Assembly (NCBI RefSeq): GCF_025232395.1
Contig: NZ_CP065938.1
Span: 496,001-560,000 of the forward strand
Source of the DNA: Taurinivorans muris
Lineage (GTDB): Bacteria; Desulfobacterota; Desulfovibrionia; Desulfovibrionales; Desulfovibrionaceae
DNA: 64,000 bases
Direction of reading: 5' to 3'
Positions 1 to 8,318 of this stretch are shown here, piece after piece (position 1 is the first letter of the stretch; every line of letters begins with the position of its first letter). Below the pieces are notes generated by a model. That model saw only the letters and a list, made by a program, of their open reading frames with translations, was not told where the DNA came from and searched no databases. A program made the position numbers and the translations under genes.

Positions 1-78
1 GTTATCATTGAGGCGCAAGTGGGCGAATATACGGAAGAAGACGATATAGTCCGTTTCGATGACGATTATATCCGATAG
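1..78 (+). CDS. C-terminal fragment of an unidentified protein (cut by window start)
   Basis: An open frame runs from base 1 to a TAG at 76-78 and gives 25 residues, rich in acidic residues and ending DDDYIR. The next gene follows after 12 bases with its own AAGGAA-type ribosome binding site, so this is probably the preceding member of the same polysaccharide operon. Too little remains to name a family. Confidence 0.6.
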   Translation, partial: VIIEAQVGEYTEEDDIVRFDDDYIR

Positions 79-90
79 AAAGGAAATGAG

Positions 91-1215
91 ATGGAAAAAC
101 AAAAAGTAGCATTAATAACCGGAGTGACAGGTCAAGACGGAGCGTATCTTGCTGAATTTCTTTTAAATAAAGGATATGTTGTTCATGGGATAAAACGCCG
201 TGCTTCTTCGTTCAATACGGATAGGATAGACCATTTATTGTCTGACAGCCATAAAATCGATGTTAAATTTTTCCTGCATTACGGCGATATGACGGATTCA
301 ATGAATTTAACAAAAATCATTCAGGAAACGCAGCCGGATGAAATTTACAATTTGGCGGCAATGAGCCATGTTCACGTGTCTTTTACAACGCCTGAATATG
401 TGGCTAATGCGGACGGTATCGGCACGTTGAGAATTTTAGAGGCTGTGCGTTTTTTGGGTTTGTCAGAAAAAACCAAAATTTATCAGGCTTCAACTTCCGA
501 ATTGTTCGGTAAGGTTCAGGAAACTCCGCAAAAAGAAACAACTCCTTTTTATCCGAGAAGCCCGTATGCGGTGGCGAAATTATATGCATACTGGATTACG
601 AAAAATTATCGTGAAGCTTATAATATGTTCGCATGCAACGGAATATTGTTCAATCATGAAAGCCCTATTCGCGGTGAAACTTTTGTAACGCGTAAAATCA
701 CCTTGGCGGTATCTAAAATCGCAGCGGGTTTGCAGGATAAATTGTATTTGGGCAACCTTGATGCAAAACGTGATTGGGGACATGCCAAAGATTATGTGAA
801 AATGATGTGGATGATTTTGCAGGCTCCAAAACCGGACGATTGGGTAATTGCAACAGGCAACACAAGCTCTGTGCGGGATTTTTTGATTTTGGCTTTTCGG
901 TATGTCGGAATTGAGCTTGAATTTAAAGGCTGCGGGGTTGATGAAAAAGCGTATGTTGCGTCTTGTTCCAATCCAAAGTACCAAGTTCCGGCAGGAAAAG
1001 AAGTCGTCTGCATTGACCCTGCGTATTTCAGACCCACGGAAGTCGATTTTTTGCTTGGCGACCCTGCCAAAGCCGAAAAGGAATTGGGCTGGAAAAGAGA
1101 TTACTCATTAAAAGAGCTTGTCGATGATATGATGAAAAGTGATTTGGAAATCGTTAAAAAACATAATTATTTAAAAAGCGGCGGTTTTGTGTTAAAAAGT
1201 TATTTCGGAGAATAA
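91..1215 (+). CDS. gmd: GDP-mannose 4,6-dehydratase
   Basis: Converts GDP-D-mannose to GDP-4-keto-6-deoxy-D-mannose, the branch point to GDP-fucose, GDP-rhamnose and GDP-perosamine. At 374 aa it matches the usual Gmd length. The N-terminus carries the Rossmann motif [12 protein letters not shown], followed by the family signature [11 protein letters not shown] that contacts NADP. Catalytic residues of the extended SDR family are visible: STSE (about residues 135-138) and Y159-x3-K163. It is the first complete gene of the polysaccharide cluster, 1 base ahead of the RmlC-like gene. A DegT-type aminotransferase and a formyltransferase downstream suggest that its product is aminated and formylated rather than turned into fucose. 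No GDP-fucose synthase is seen in this window. Confidence 0.95.
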   Translation: MEKQKVALITGVTGQDGAYLAEFLLNKGYVVHGIKRRASSFNTDRIDHLLSDSHKIDVKFFLHYGDMTDSMNLTKIIQETQPDEIYNLAAMSHVHVSFTTPEYVANADGIGTLRILEAVRFLGLSEKTKIYQASTSELFGKVQETPQKETTPFYPRSPYAVAKLYAYWITKNYREAYNMFACNGILFNHESPIRGETFVTRKITLAVSKIAAGLQDKLYLGNLDAKRDWGHAKDYVKMMWMILQAPKPDDWVIATGNTSSVRDFLILAFRYVGIELEFKGCGVDEKAYVASCSNPKYQVPAGKEVVCIDPAYFRPTEVDFLLGDPAKAEKELGWKRDYSLKELVDDMMKSDLEIVKKHNYLKSGGFVLKSYFGE

Positions 1216-1216
1216 G

Positions 1217-1777
1217 ATGGCTTTTGATTTTATTATTGAAGAATCACAGGAAATCAAAGGGGTTCATATCATAACTCCCAGCATATCCGAAGATTTAAGA
1301 GGAAATATCTGGACCTCTTTTTATCAGGAAGAAATTGAACAATTGCTTCCCGCCGGCTTGCATTTTAAACACGACAAGTTTTCCCAATCGCGGCAAAATG
1401 TTTTACGCGGCATACATGGTGATTTCAAGACCTGGAAATATGTGACTTGTGTTTTTGGCGAAATTCATCAGTATGTTGTCGATTGCAGGAAAAATTCTCC
1501 GACCTATCTGAAATGGCAGGAGTTTTTGATCAACAAGGATAATCAAAAAATAATCCTTATTCCGCCAAGCATGGGAAACGCATATTATGTGACAAGTGAA
1601 TATGCCGTTTATCACTATAAATGCGCTTATGAAGGAGAGTATATCGACGCCGGCGAGCAATTTACCTTTGCGTGGAATGACAAGCGGATCGGTATTGCAT
1701 GGCCTGCACCCAATCCCGTTTTGTCCGACAGGGATATGCTTGCGGCTGTGAAACAGAGAAAAGGAAACGCATTATGA
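1217..1777 (+). CDS. dTDP-4-dehydrorhamnose 3,5-epimerase-like (RmlC/RfbC family) protein
   Basis: 186 aa with the RmlC-type jelly-roll pattern. It has the DLRGNIWTSFY segment near the N-terminus, VLRGIHGD with the catalytic-type His (about residue 63), the PPSMGNAYYVTSE loop (about 115-127), YHYKCAYEGEY with the Tyr region, and IAWPAPNPVLSDRD at the C-terminus, the usual end of this family. It acts on a nucleotide-4-keto-6-deoxy sugar. Which nucleotide sugar is unclear, because no rmlA/B/D genes are in the window and the upstream dehydratase makes a GDP-sugar. Its stop overlaps the start of the next gene (ATGA), indicating translational coupling. A role as an isomerase rather than a true 3,5-epimerase is possible. 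Confidence 0.75.
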   Translation: MAFDFIIEESQEIKGVHIITPSISEDLRGNIWTSFYQEEIEQLLPAGLHFKHDKFSQSRQNVLRGIHGDFKTWKYVTCVFGEIHQYVVDCRKNSPTYLKWQEFLINKDNQKIILIPPSMGNAYYVTSEYAVYHYKCAYEGEYIDAGEQFTFAWNDKRIGIAWPAPNPVLSDRDMLAAVKQRKGNAL

Positions 1778-2172
1778 AAGAAATCAAACTGAATGATATT
1801 GTTTTTGCAAAGCATATAACGGCTGAGGATTGGGAAGCAGGATTAAAATTTTATTCCGCTGATGATGATTTTATTCAAGTCGGTTCATGGAATTACGATA
1901 AAGGCAAAGAGCTTTTGGCGCATACTCACAATACCGTTGAAAGAATTGTGCAAAGAACGCAGGAAGTCCTTTATATCCGCAAGGGAAGAATAAAGGCAGA
2001 CATTTATGATTTTGAAGATAAAAAAATTGCGGAGTTTGAAGCAGCTGAAGGTGATGTTGTCGTATTGCTATGGGGCGGACACGGATATTCCGTCCTGGAA
2101 GATAATACGCAGGTTTTAGAAGTGAAAACTGGTCCTTATGTCGGTGCGGAACTGGACAGGAGGAGAATATAG
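1774..2172 (+). CDS. Cupin-fold protein of polysaccharide locus
   Basis: 132 aa. The ATG at 1774 overlaps the TGA of the RmlC-like gene and follows AAGGAAA, so it was preferred to an upstream in-frame codon at 1699 that would overlap the neighbour. The protein shows a single cupin pattern: a weak first motif with HTHNTVERIV, GRIKADIYDFEDKKI and AEFEAAEGDVVVLLWGGHGYSV as the second motif. Small cupins like this occur in O-antigen loci as sugar isomerase- or epimerase-like proteins, but the catalytic identity cannot be read from the sequence. It is coupled to the RmlC-like gene and followed at 2 bases by an acyltransferase remnant. Confidence 0.65.
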   Translation: MKEIKLNDIVFAKHITAEDWEAGLKFYSADDDFIQVGSWNYDKGKELLAHTHNTVERIVQRTQEVLYIRKGRIKADIYDFEDKKIAEFEAAEGDVVVLLWGGHGYSVLEDNTQVLEVKTGPYVGAELDRRRI

Positions 2173-2174
2173 TC

Positions 2175-2420
2175 ATGTATTACTCCCGTGCCGAACTTGT
2201 GGATATGGGATTTAAAACATTGGGTGAAAATGTTTTTATCGATAAACGTACTCCGATAGATTTTCCTCATAAAATATCGCTCGGCAATAATATAAAAATC
2301 GGCAGTTTTTGTATTTTATCCGGAAATATTGTTCTGAAAGACAATGTATTGCATATGAGTAAGAAGTACAGGTCGGATAGCCTTAATTTTTATAACGCTG
2401 AAATGCTGTGGGGAAGATGA
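2175..2420 (+). pseudogene. Truncated hexapeptide-repeat (left-handed beta-helix) acyltransferase
   Basis: 81 aa. The first 57 or so residues look like the start of a WbbJ/maltose-galactoside O-acetyltransferase-type protein: YSRAELVDMGFKTLGENVFIDKRTPIDFP, then hexapeptide-style turns ISLGNNIKIGSFCILSGNIVLKDNV. The sequence then changes abruptly to LHMSKKYRSDSLNFYNAEMLWGR and stops. Functional members continue for many more hexapeptide rungs and carry the catalytic His, which is missing here. I read it as the 5' end of an acetyltransferase whose remainder was lost, joined to unrelated sequence near position 2345. It could still be translated: ATG 2175 has AGGAGAATATA before it. Confidence 0.55.
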
Positions 2421-2434
2421 GGAGTTAATTTGGT

Positions 2435-3301
2435 ATGGAAGAAAATAATTCATTAAAAGTTATCATATTTTCAACACAACATGGCGGGCACGGAATTTTG
2501 GCGATCGAAAAATTGCTGTCTTCAGGTTTTTTTATTGATAATTTATATGTTGTTACGGAAAATAATGCTAAAAATGAAATGTTAATTAATTTTCTGAAAT
2601 TATATCAAATTAAATATCAATGTTATGAGAAAACGGCTTTTGATTTTGCTGAAATCGTGAAAAAATTAAACGGGGTTGATATTATTGTAAGCGTTGTGAA
2701 TAGGATTATAATAAAAAGCGACTGGACAAAACTTTGCACACTGGGCGCAATGAATTTACATCCCGGTTTGCTGCCTTTTTATAAGGGATTTTTTTCCATT
2801 CCATGGGCTATTGTCAATAATGAGGAATATGCCGGCTGGTCTTATCATTACATCACAGATGAAATTGACGGCGGAAACATTATTTTAGCGGATAAGGTTA
2901 AAATCGCTGCAAATGATAACTCATTTACACTGCATTTTAAAGTGCATTTGGATGCCATCAATCATATAAGCAACGCCATAGAACTGTTAAAACAAAAAAT
3001 AAAAGGAAGGAAGCAAAAGGAAGAAGGAAATTATTATAAAGTGCTGCCGAATGAGGGATACCTTGATTTATCATGGTCCGATGAAAAAATACGCTTATAT
3101 GACAAGGCATTCTTTTTCCCGCCATTTTTTTATTCTCTCATTAAACAAAATGACCAGGATATTATTGTTAATGATATTGAGATGTTATTGAACAACATAG
3201 ATACAGAGAGAGAGAGAGAGGAAATTCTGCTGATCATTCTTGAGTATTTTTTTCTTGCTTGGGCAAAGAAAACGGCTTTTATACGTACCGTTGGATACTG
3301 A
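2435..3301 (+). CDS. Sugar N-formyltransferase-like protein (Formyl_trans_N fold)
   Basis: 288 aa. It resembles the methionyl-tRNA formyltransferase/GART superfamily: MNLHPGLLPFYKG carries the Asn-x-His-Pro catalytic pair (about residues 106-116), and DEIDGGNIIL (about 142-151) supplies the catalytic Asp. The fold is preceded by a Rossmann-like start (KVIIFSTQHGGHGILAIEKLLSSG). In polysaccharide loci such enzymes transfer a formyl group from N10-formyl-THF to a 4-amino-deoxy sugar nucleotide, and a perosamine-synthase-like aminotransferase lies two genes downstream. Near the 3' end a dinucleotide tract (AG)8 at 3205-3220 encodes TEREREE. Gain or loss of a repeat would replace the last ~20 residues (ILLIILEYFFLAW...). 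GGAG at 2421-2424 precedes the ATG. Confidence 0.75.
   Translation: MEENNSLKVIIFSTQHGGHGILAIEKLLSSGFFIDNLYVVTENNAKNEMLINFLKLYQIKYQCYEKTAFDFAEIVKKLNGVDIIVSVVNRIIIKSDWTKLCTLGAMNLHPGLLPFYKGFFSIPWAIVNNEEYAGWSYHYITDEIDGGNIILADKVKIAANDNSFTLHFKVHLDAINHISNAIELLKQKIKGRKQKEEGNYYKVLPNEGYLDLSWSDEKIRLYDKAFFFPPFFYSLIKQNDQDIIVNDIEMLLNNIDTEREREEILLIILEYFFLAWAKKTAFIRTVGY
3205..3220 (+). repeat. (AG)8 dinucleotide microsatellite inside the formyltransferase gene
   Basis: Eight uninterrupted AG units lie within codons for Glu-Arg-Glu-Arg-Glu. Addition of one unit reads into RKFC then TGA; loss of one reads into GNSADHS then TGA. Tracts of this kind are the classic substrate for slipped-strand phase variation in surface-polysaccharide genes. 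Here the tract lies near the 3' end, so it would alter only the C-terminus. Confidence 0.8.
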
Positions 3302-3330
3302 AACTATAAAATTGTGAAGGAGAACAGAGT

Positions 3331-3885
3331 ATGAATATTCATTTAGGCTGCTGGCATAGGAACATTTCGGGATTTATCAATGTCGATTTATGCGATATGC
3401 CGCATATCCATTATAAATCAAGCATTGATAAGCTGCCCATGTTTGAAGATAACTGTGCGGATTTGATTTATTCAAGCCATTCACTTGAGTATTTTGACAG
3501 AGTGCAGGCGGCTGATGTGCTGTCTGAATGGAACAGGTGTCTGAAAGTCGGCGGAATATTGAGGCTGGCGGTTCCGGATTTCGATAAACTGATTGAAGTG
3601 TATAAAAAAACAGGTGATATAACCAAAATTTTGGGACCATTATACGGAAGAATGGAAATAACTTCTGTGAATAATGAAAAAATGTGTTTGTATCATAAAA
3701 CCGTATATAATTTTGATTCATTGTCCGAAGTATTGGCAAATGCGGGATTCGGCAATATTCGCAAATATGATTGGAGAGAAACGATCCATAAGGATTACGA
3801 TGATCATTCTCAAGCATATTTTCCTCATATGGATAAAGAAAACGGCTTATTGATAAGTTTGAATGTCGAAGCTGAAAAATTATAG
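3331..3885 (+). CDS. Class I SAM-dependent methyltransferase of polysaccharide locus
   Basis: 184 aa. The protein starts directly with a short SAM-binding motif (MNIHLGCWHRNISGFINVDLCDMP), then has the acidic and aromatic segments DNCADLIYSSHSLEYFDR (motif II-like) and WNRCLKVGGILRLAVPDFDKLIEVY (motif III). This arrangement is typical of the COG4627-like predicted methyltransferases found in O-antigen clusters. Acceptor unknown; O-methylation of a sugar is the likely role. AAGGAGAA lies about 9 bases before the ATG, and it is followed 9 bases later by the aminotransferase gene. Confidence 0.75.
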   Translation: MNIHLGCWHRNISGFINVDLCDMPHIHYKSSIDKLPMFEDNCADLIYSSHSLEYFDRVQAADVLSEWNRCLKVGGILRLAVPDFDKLIEVYKKTGDITKILGPLYGRMEITSVNNEKMCLYHKTVYNFDSLSEVLANAGFGNIRKYDWRETIHKDYDDHSQAYFPHMDKENGLLISLNVEAEKL

Positions 3886-3894
3886 GGGATTGTT

Positions 3895-4995
3895 ATGGAT
3901 TTTATAATGCAAATGCGTCCTTGGTTCGGTGAGGAAGAAAAAAACGCCGTTTGTGCGTATATGGAAGAAGATGGGTTTATCACGGAATTCAAGCGTACGG
4001 AAAAATTTGAAAAAATGATTGCGGAATATACAAAAGCCAAACATTGTATTGTTGTTAACAATGGCACGGTCAGTTTGACTTTGGCTGCGATGGCATGCGG
4101 CATTGCTGCCGGTGACGAGGTTTTGGTTCCGAATTATACCATGATTGCGACCCCTAATTCCGTAAAAATGTTCGGAGCGGTTCCTGTTTTTATCGATGTG
4201 GAAGAAGAAACGCTTTGCATGGATTTGGAAAAAGCGGAACAAGCGCTAACAGCTAAAACAAAAGCATTGATTTTGGTCACCGCCAATGGACGTTATCCCA
4301 AAGCCGGTATCGGCGCCTTTGTAAATTTTTGCAAAAAAAATAATCTTATATTAATTGAAGATTCCGCTCAATCCTTGGGTTCTTGTTATCCTGACGGACA
4401 GCATATGGGCACGGTCGGGCAAGTCGGAAGTTTTTCATTTTCCGCACCTAAAATTATTTCAACAGGTCAAGGCGGGGCTTTAATTACAAATGATGATGAA
4501 ATAGCGTATAAACTCCGCAGACTGAAAGATTTCGGACGAAGCGGGGGAGGAAATGATTTTCATGACAGCATAGGATATAATTTTAAATTTACGGAATTGC
4601 AGGCTTGCATCGGTATTGAGCAAATGAAAAAAGTTTCAAAGCGGGTTGAACGTAAAAAAGAGATATATTCATTATATAAAAAAGGACTTGCCGGAATACG
4701 GGGAATAAAGCTTTTTGAACAGGATATCGAACATACTGTTCCTTGGTTTTATGACTGCATTTGTGATAAGAGAGATGAGTTGCAAACGTTTTTGAAAGAA
4801 AAAAATATCGGGACGCGCCTTATGTACGGTCCTATCAACAAACAAATTGCATATCAGGTTTCAGGGGAGCATAAGGTTTCTGAAACGGTTGGAAAAAAGG
4901 GCTTATGGCTGCCTTCTTTTGCGCAGTTATCCGATAAGCAGATTGAATATATTTGTATTTCAATCAGAGAATTTTATGATACTGGGAATAGGTAA
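3895..4995 (+). CDS. DegT/DnrJ/EryC1/StrS aminotransferase, GDP-perosamine synthase-like
   Basis: 366 aa, PLP-dependent sugar aminotransferase. Visible features: substrate entry region IVVNNGTVSLTLAAMACGI, EVLVPNYTMIATPNSVKMFGAVPVFIDVEEET, cofactor Asp in LILIEDSAQSLGS, and the Schiff-base Lys in SFSAPKIISTGQGGALITND. The C-terminus GLWLPSFAQLSDKQIEYICISIREFY resembles the end of perosamine synthases (RfbE/Per). With Gmd upstream making GDP-4-keto-6-deoxymannose, 4-amination to GDP-perosamine is the simplest reading, and the formyltransferase could complete N-formylperosamine. Other 4-amino sugars remain possible. Its start ATG 3895 follows TAGGGGA. Confidence 0.85.
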   Translation: MDFIMQMRPWFGEEEKNAVCAYMEEDGFITEFKRTEKFEKMIAEYTKAKHCIVVNNGTVSLTLAAMACGIAAGDEVLVPNYTMIATPNSVKMFGAVPVFIDVEEETLCMDLEKAEQALTAKTKALILVTANGRYPKAGIGAFVNFCKKNNLILIEDSAQSLGSCYPDGQHMGTVGQVGSFSFSAPKIISTGQGGALITNDDEIAYKLRRLKDFGRSGGGNDFHDSIGYNFKFTELQACIGIEQMKKVSKRVERKKEIYSLYKKGLAGIRGIKLFEQDIEHTVPWFYDCICDKRDELQTFLKEKNIGTRLMYGPINKQIAYQVSGEHKVSETVGKKGLWLPSFAQLSDKQIEYICISIREFYDTGNR

Positions 4996-5024
4996 ATTTA
5001 AAGAATACGTATCAGTGGGATAAT

Positions 5025-6533
5025 ATGAATATATTTAAAACGCCAAAGAAAAATAAAAGCTTTTTTTCAGAAGAACAGTATAAAAAAAATATTAATAACG
5101 GCAAATTAAGATTTATTGAAAAGAGAGGCGACGGTTTTGGAGCAAGAATGGTTTCATTATTAAATGCCATGTATTGCTCTAAAAAATTTCATATACCCTT
5201 TGCTTTCGTATGGTTTGGAGATGAAAAGCTGAATGCTTTTTGCAGGACGAAACAGGTTGATAATAATCGATTGGTCGGAATATCGGTTGGAAGTCCGGAG
5301 GAAGTTTTTACGGAAAATTTTATCCGTAATTATTGTATTTCCGATGATGGTTCCAATGAAGAAATCATCAAGATGAAAGACTGGGTATATTATTTTGAAC
5401 CATACCGGGATATTGCAGATTTTTGTTTTGATGATTTGCTGTACTATGAGTGCCGGTCTCCTTTAGGCTGGAATATGCCTCCCATTTTTTTGCCTGACGT
5501 ATTCCAAGATATTAATAAGAATGATTATAAACGTGTTTGCAAAGAATGTTACCGTGAGATTGAATTTTCTGACGAAATAAAAGGCATAATTGAAAAGGTG
5601 GACACGGCGGTATCTGATAAAGGAAAATTTATTACGATACATGTTCGCACCGGTGATATTGTTTATTCTGTGCCTTGGCCCATGTATTTAAGAAAAGCGC
5701 TGATTGCTGAATTGGTAGTTGAAGTTATTATTAAAGAACTTCCTCATAACAATGTTGTTGTCTTGGGCGATGATATTACCAGCTTGGAAAGGATAATCCA
5801 ATTTTCCCGTCAAATTATGCAGGAAAATAATATTGATTTCGGTAACCATTCTATATTATTGGCAAAAGATTTAATTGAAAACAACACGTATGAAAATGTG
5901 TTGTTAACGTTTTATGACAGTTATGTCCTTTCAAAAGGGGAAAAACTCTTTATATCCTCTTGGAGTTCTTTTGCTTTTTTCCCTTCGCTCATATCGGATA
6001 CGGACGATGTCTTTTCCTGTTACAATTATTTTTCCGCACAAGAACAATATGATATCATATTGAAATATATTGAAAGACTGGATTTGCACCCGCTGCAGCG
6101 TTCTTTTTCGTATTATCATCTGATGCAGTTGTCGAAAGAGCTTGGAAAATCTTTTGAGGAACAGTTAATATTTGCGAATAAAATGGTATCGTTATCTTCG
6201 TTAAATGTTACAAAAGCGGTTTATGCATTTTTTCTTATTGAACATAGAAAATTTAATTTGTTTTATGATTTTGTCGAAGCATTATCTTCGGAAGAATTGG
6301 AAGGAATGCTCAAATTCGCCATAATTCCATGGAATTCCAATTGCTACCGCATGAATGTATTTAAACGGTTTTGCTTGGGAATATTTACGGCGGATAACGC
6401 GCGTAAAGCCCGTTTGCTTCATACGATAAAAAAGAAACTTTCTGCGCAGGAAAAAGAATGGTTCAATCAAATGTATAAAACAATCTTTTTCAGATTACAT
6501 CGTTATATTTGGTTCAATAAAAAACTGCATTGA
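5025..6533 (+). CDS. Putative glycosyltransferase with a fucosyltransferase-like HVRTGD motif
   Basis: 502 aa, not confidently recognised. Two features suggest a nucleotide-sugar glycosyltransferase of the NodZ/GT11/GT23 type. RGDGFGARMVSLLNAMYCSKKFHIPFAFVW near the N-terminus resembles the GxGxR...L region of those families, and KFITIHVRTGDIVY (about residues 200-213) resembles their HxRxGD donor-binding motif. NNVVVLGDD and a later SWSSFAFFPSLIS fit a second Rossmann half. The last ~170 residues look helical and may be a separate domain. It closes the polysaccharide cluster and has no membrane segments that I can see, so it would be cytoplasmic or peripheral. Confidence 0.5.
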   Translation: MNIFKTPKKNKSFFSEEQYKKNINNGKLRFIEKRGDGFGARMVSLLNAMYCSKKFHIPFAFVWFGDEKLNAFCRTKQVDNNRLVGISVGSPEEVFTENFIRNYCISDDGSNEEIIKMKDWVYYFEPYRDIADFCFDDLLYYECRSPLGWNMPPIFLPDVFQDINKNDYKRVCKECYREIEFSDEIKGIIEKVDTAVSDKGKFITIHVRTGDIVYSVPWPMYLRKALIAELVVEVIIKELPHNNVVVLGDDITSLERIIQFSRQIMQENNIDFGNHSILLAKDLIENNTYENVLLTFYDSYVLSKGEKLFISSWSSFAFFPSLISDTDDVFSCYNYFSAQEQYDIILKYIERLDLHPLQRSFSYYHLMQLSKELGKSFEEQLIFANKMVSLSSLNVTKAVYAFFLIEHRKFNLFYDFVEALSSEELEGMLKFAIIPWNSNCYRMNVFKRFCLGIFTADNARKARLLHTIKKKLSAQEKEWFNQMYKTIFFRLHRYIWFNKKLH

Positions 6534-6685
6534 TTATTGTATCAACAAGTTTAGCTGTGTTGTATCTGCGCTAATTCCAAATTTAACAAGTCATATCATC
6601 TGGTTTTATAATCAGAAATGGATAATCCGCGGTATTGGTATATATACGAACAGGTTCAATAGTCATACGCGCTGTGCCGGAAAAA

Positions 6686-7405
6686 TTATTTTTTTTCGCT
6701 TGCTTTGGTATTCATTCCATATTTGAAATAGGTTTCAAATTCACCCACAAGGTGATGGGAGAGCAGTTCCACCAGAGTGTCTATTGAGGGCGGTTTTATG
6801 GTATCGATATTGGTATCGGGATAAAAAACGGGATAATCCCGCAAAAAACCAAGTGCCGTGTTGACAATCATGAAAGCGCTGAGCCTTGCCCGTGAGGGAT
6901 TGATATTGTTCGTCGCTTTGTTGATCAAAATTTCAATATTGGTGATGAGCGGTAAAAAAACATCTCGGTAACCCGATATGCTATGGATGTTTTTTTCATT
7001 CATGTCTTGCAGCAGCAAAAGAGCATGCCCGGCGACTTGTTCCATTCCGGAAAATTTAATCGCCAACGCATTGATTTCATGGGTCAATGCTTCAAAAAGA
7101 TCTTTTCCAGCCATATTTGTTTCGGCAAGGTTTTTCAAATTCTGAACGGAAGGGCTTAACATTTCTATAAGGCGCATTTTCACACGCTTGATGGCTGCTT
7201 CATATAGCCCTTGCTTGCCGCCGAAATGGAATGTGATTAAACCAAGATTACACTGCGCAGCTTCCGCAAGCGCGCGGGTATTGGTTGCTTTATAGCCATT
7301 TTGCCCGAAAAGCCGGATTGCTTCAATAACAAGTTTTTCTCGTGTCGCTTCACCTTTCAGTTTGCGTTGGTCGGTTATTTTTGTTTTGACTTGGTTTGTT
7401 TTCAT
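6686..7405 (-). CDS. TetR-family transcriptional regulator (CerR-like C-terminal domain)
   Basis: 239 aa. The N-terminal helix-turn-helix is clear: REKLVIEAIRLFGQNGYKATNTRALAEAAQCNLGLITFHFGGKQGLYEAAIKRV (about residues 21-75). The C-terminal ligand domain (helical, about 100-230) is of the type seen in CerR/YbiH-like regulators (DUF1956). It is divergent from the sirtuin gene across a 143-base AT-rich gap containing the palindrome ACAATATTGT, a candidate operator. The gene ends in A8 just before its stop. A one-base loss there would extend the protein by about 35 residues in a sensible-looking frame. No efflux or enzyme gene follows it, so its target is unknown. Confidence 0.85.
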   Translation of the reverse strand: MKTNQVKTKITDQRKLKGEATREKLVIEAIRLFGQNGYKATNTRALAEAAQCNLGLITFHFGGKQGLYEAAIKRVKMRLIEMLSPSVQNLKNLAETNMAGKDLFEALTHEINALAIKFSGMEQVAGHALLLLQDMNEKNIHSISGYRDVFLPLITNIEILINKATNNINPSRARLSAFMIVNTALGFLRDYPVFYPDTNIDTIKPPSIDTLVELLSHHLVGEFETYFKYGMNTKASEKK

Positions 7406-7484
7406 AGTGAGTCCAAATGCAGAGAAATTGTTATTTTGTAAAAAATAGTTTTTTTCTCAAATAATGTCAATAAAATAATGTTAA

Positions 7485-7494
7485 ACAATATTGT
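7485..7494. promoter_or_regulatory. Palindrome in tetR/sirtuin divergent region, candidate operator
   Basis: A perfect 10-base palindrome ACAATATTGT is flanked by the imperfect outer pair AATAAT (7474-7479) and ATTATT (7495-7500). It lies between the divergent start codons at 7405 and 7549. Autoregulation by the TetR protein is inferred from position only. Confidence 0.35.
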
Positions 7495-7548
7495 ATTATT
7501 GCAAAAAAAAGATAATTGGTATAGAATAACTAAATAAAGGATAATCGT

Positions 7549-8295
7549 ATGCAAAAAAATAATAACGCTCAAGAATTATTAGAAATAATTAAAAATTCCA
7601 AACATGTTGCCGTGCTTACCGGGGCGGGAATTTCCACGTTGTCCGGAATACCCGATTTCAGGGGCGTTGGGGGTTTGTATTCACGCAAAGATATAGATGC
7701 CAATAAGCTTTTTGATATTCATTATTTTAAAAAAGATCCGGCTTATTATTATAAAAATTCACGTGATTTTTTATATGAAAGCGCCGCAAGACCGAATATC
7801 GTGCATGAAAGTTTGGCGAAATTGGAAGAAAAAGGCTTGATAAAAGCTGTCATTACGCAGAATATCGATTTATTGCACCAAAAAGCAGGCTCTAAGACCG
7901 TTTTTGAATTGCATGGTTCCCCTAAACAACACTACTGCTTGTCATGCGGTAAGGAATTTGATTTCGACACCGTTCTTTCAATGCTTCAAAAGGTCGATGT
8001 GCCAATGTGTCCGGACTGCGGGGGAATTTTAAAGCCCCGCATTGTGTTTTTCGGTGAATCGCTGCCGGAATATGATTTGGACAATGCGGAATACCATGCC
8101 AAAAAAGCTGATTTCTTACTGGTGCTCGGTACGAGCTTAACGGTTTATCCTGCCGCCGCAATTCCCGAAATCACGCATAGGTCCGGCGGAAAACTCGGAA
8201 TTGTCAATGCTTCGTCAACCTATGTCGATAATGCCTGCGTGTTTAAAGCTGCTGATTTGGGCAGTATTTTTGAAGAACTTAATGTTTTGCTTTAA
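7549..8295 (+). CDS. NAD-dependent protein deacylase, sirtuin (Sir2/CobB family)
   Basis: 248 aa. Removes acyl groups from lysine using NAD+, releasing nicotinamide. All hallmark motifs are present: [15 protein letters not shown] (about residues 24-38), [12 protein letters not shown] (about 103-114), catalytic His in FELHGS, a four-Cys zinc site (CLSCGKEF and MCPDCGG), and [10 protein letters not shown] plus NAS near the C-terminus for NAD binding. The zinc site is complete. It sits alone on the + strand, 23 bases ahead of hslU, and may be co-transcribed with it. Lysine deacylation is the safest call; desuccinylase preference cannot be judged here. Confidence 0.93.
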   Translation: MQKNNNAQELLEIIKNSKHVAVLTGAGISTLSGIPDFRGVGGLYSRKDIDANKLFDIHYFKKDPAYYYKNSRDFLYESAARPNIVHESLAKLEEKGLIKAVITQNIDLLHQKAGSKTVFELHGSPKQHYCLSCGKEFDFDTVLSMLQKVDVPMCPDCGGILKPRIVFFGESLPEYDLDNAEYHAKKADFLLVLGTSLTVYPAAAIPEITHRSGGKLGIVNASSTYVDNACVFKAADLGSIFEELNVLL

Positions 8296-8318
8296 TAAAA
8301 TTTTATAAAGGATTTGGT

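Noticed and set aside
580-984. Long antisense reading frames inside gmd and many other genes
   Set aside because: They lie opposite well-supported genes, carry no recognisable domains and lack ribosome binding sites.
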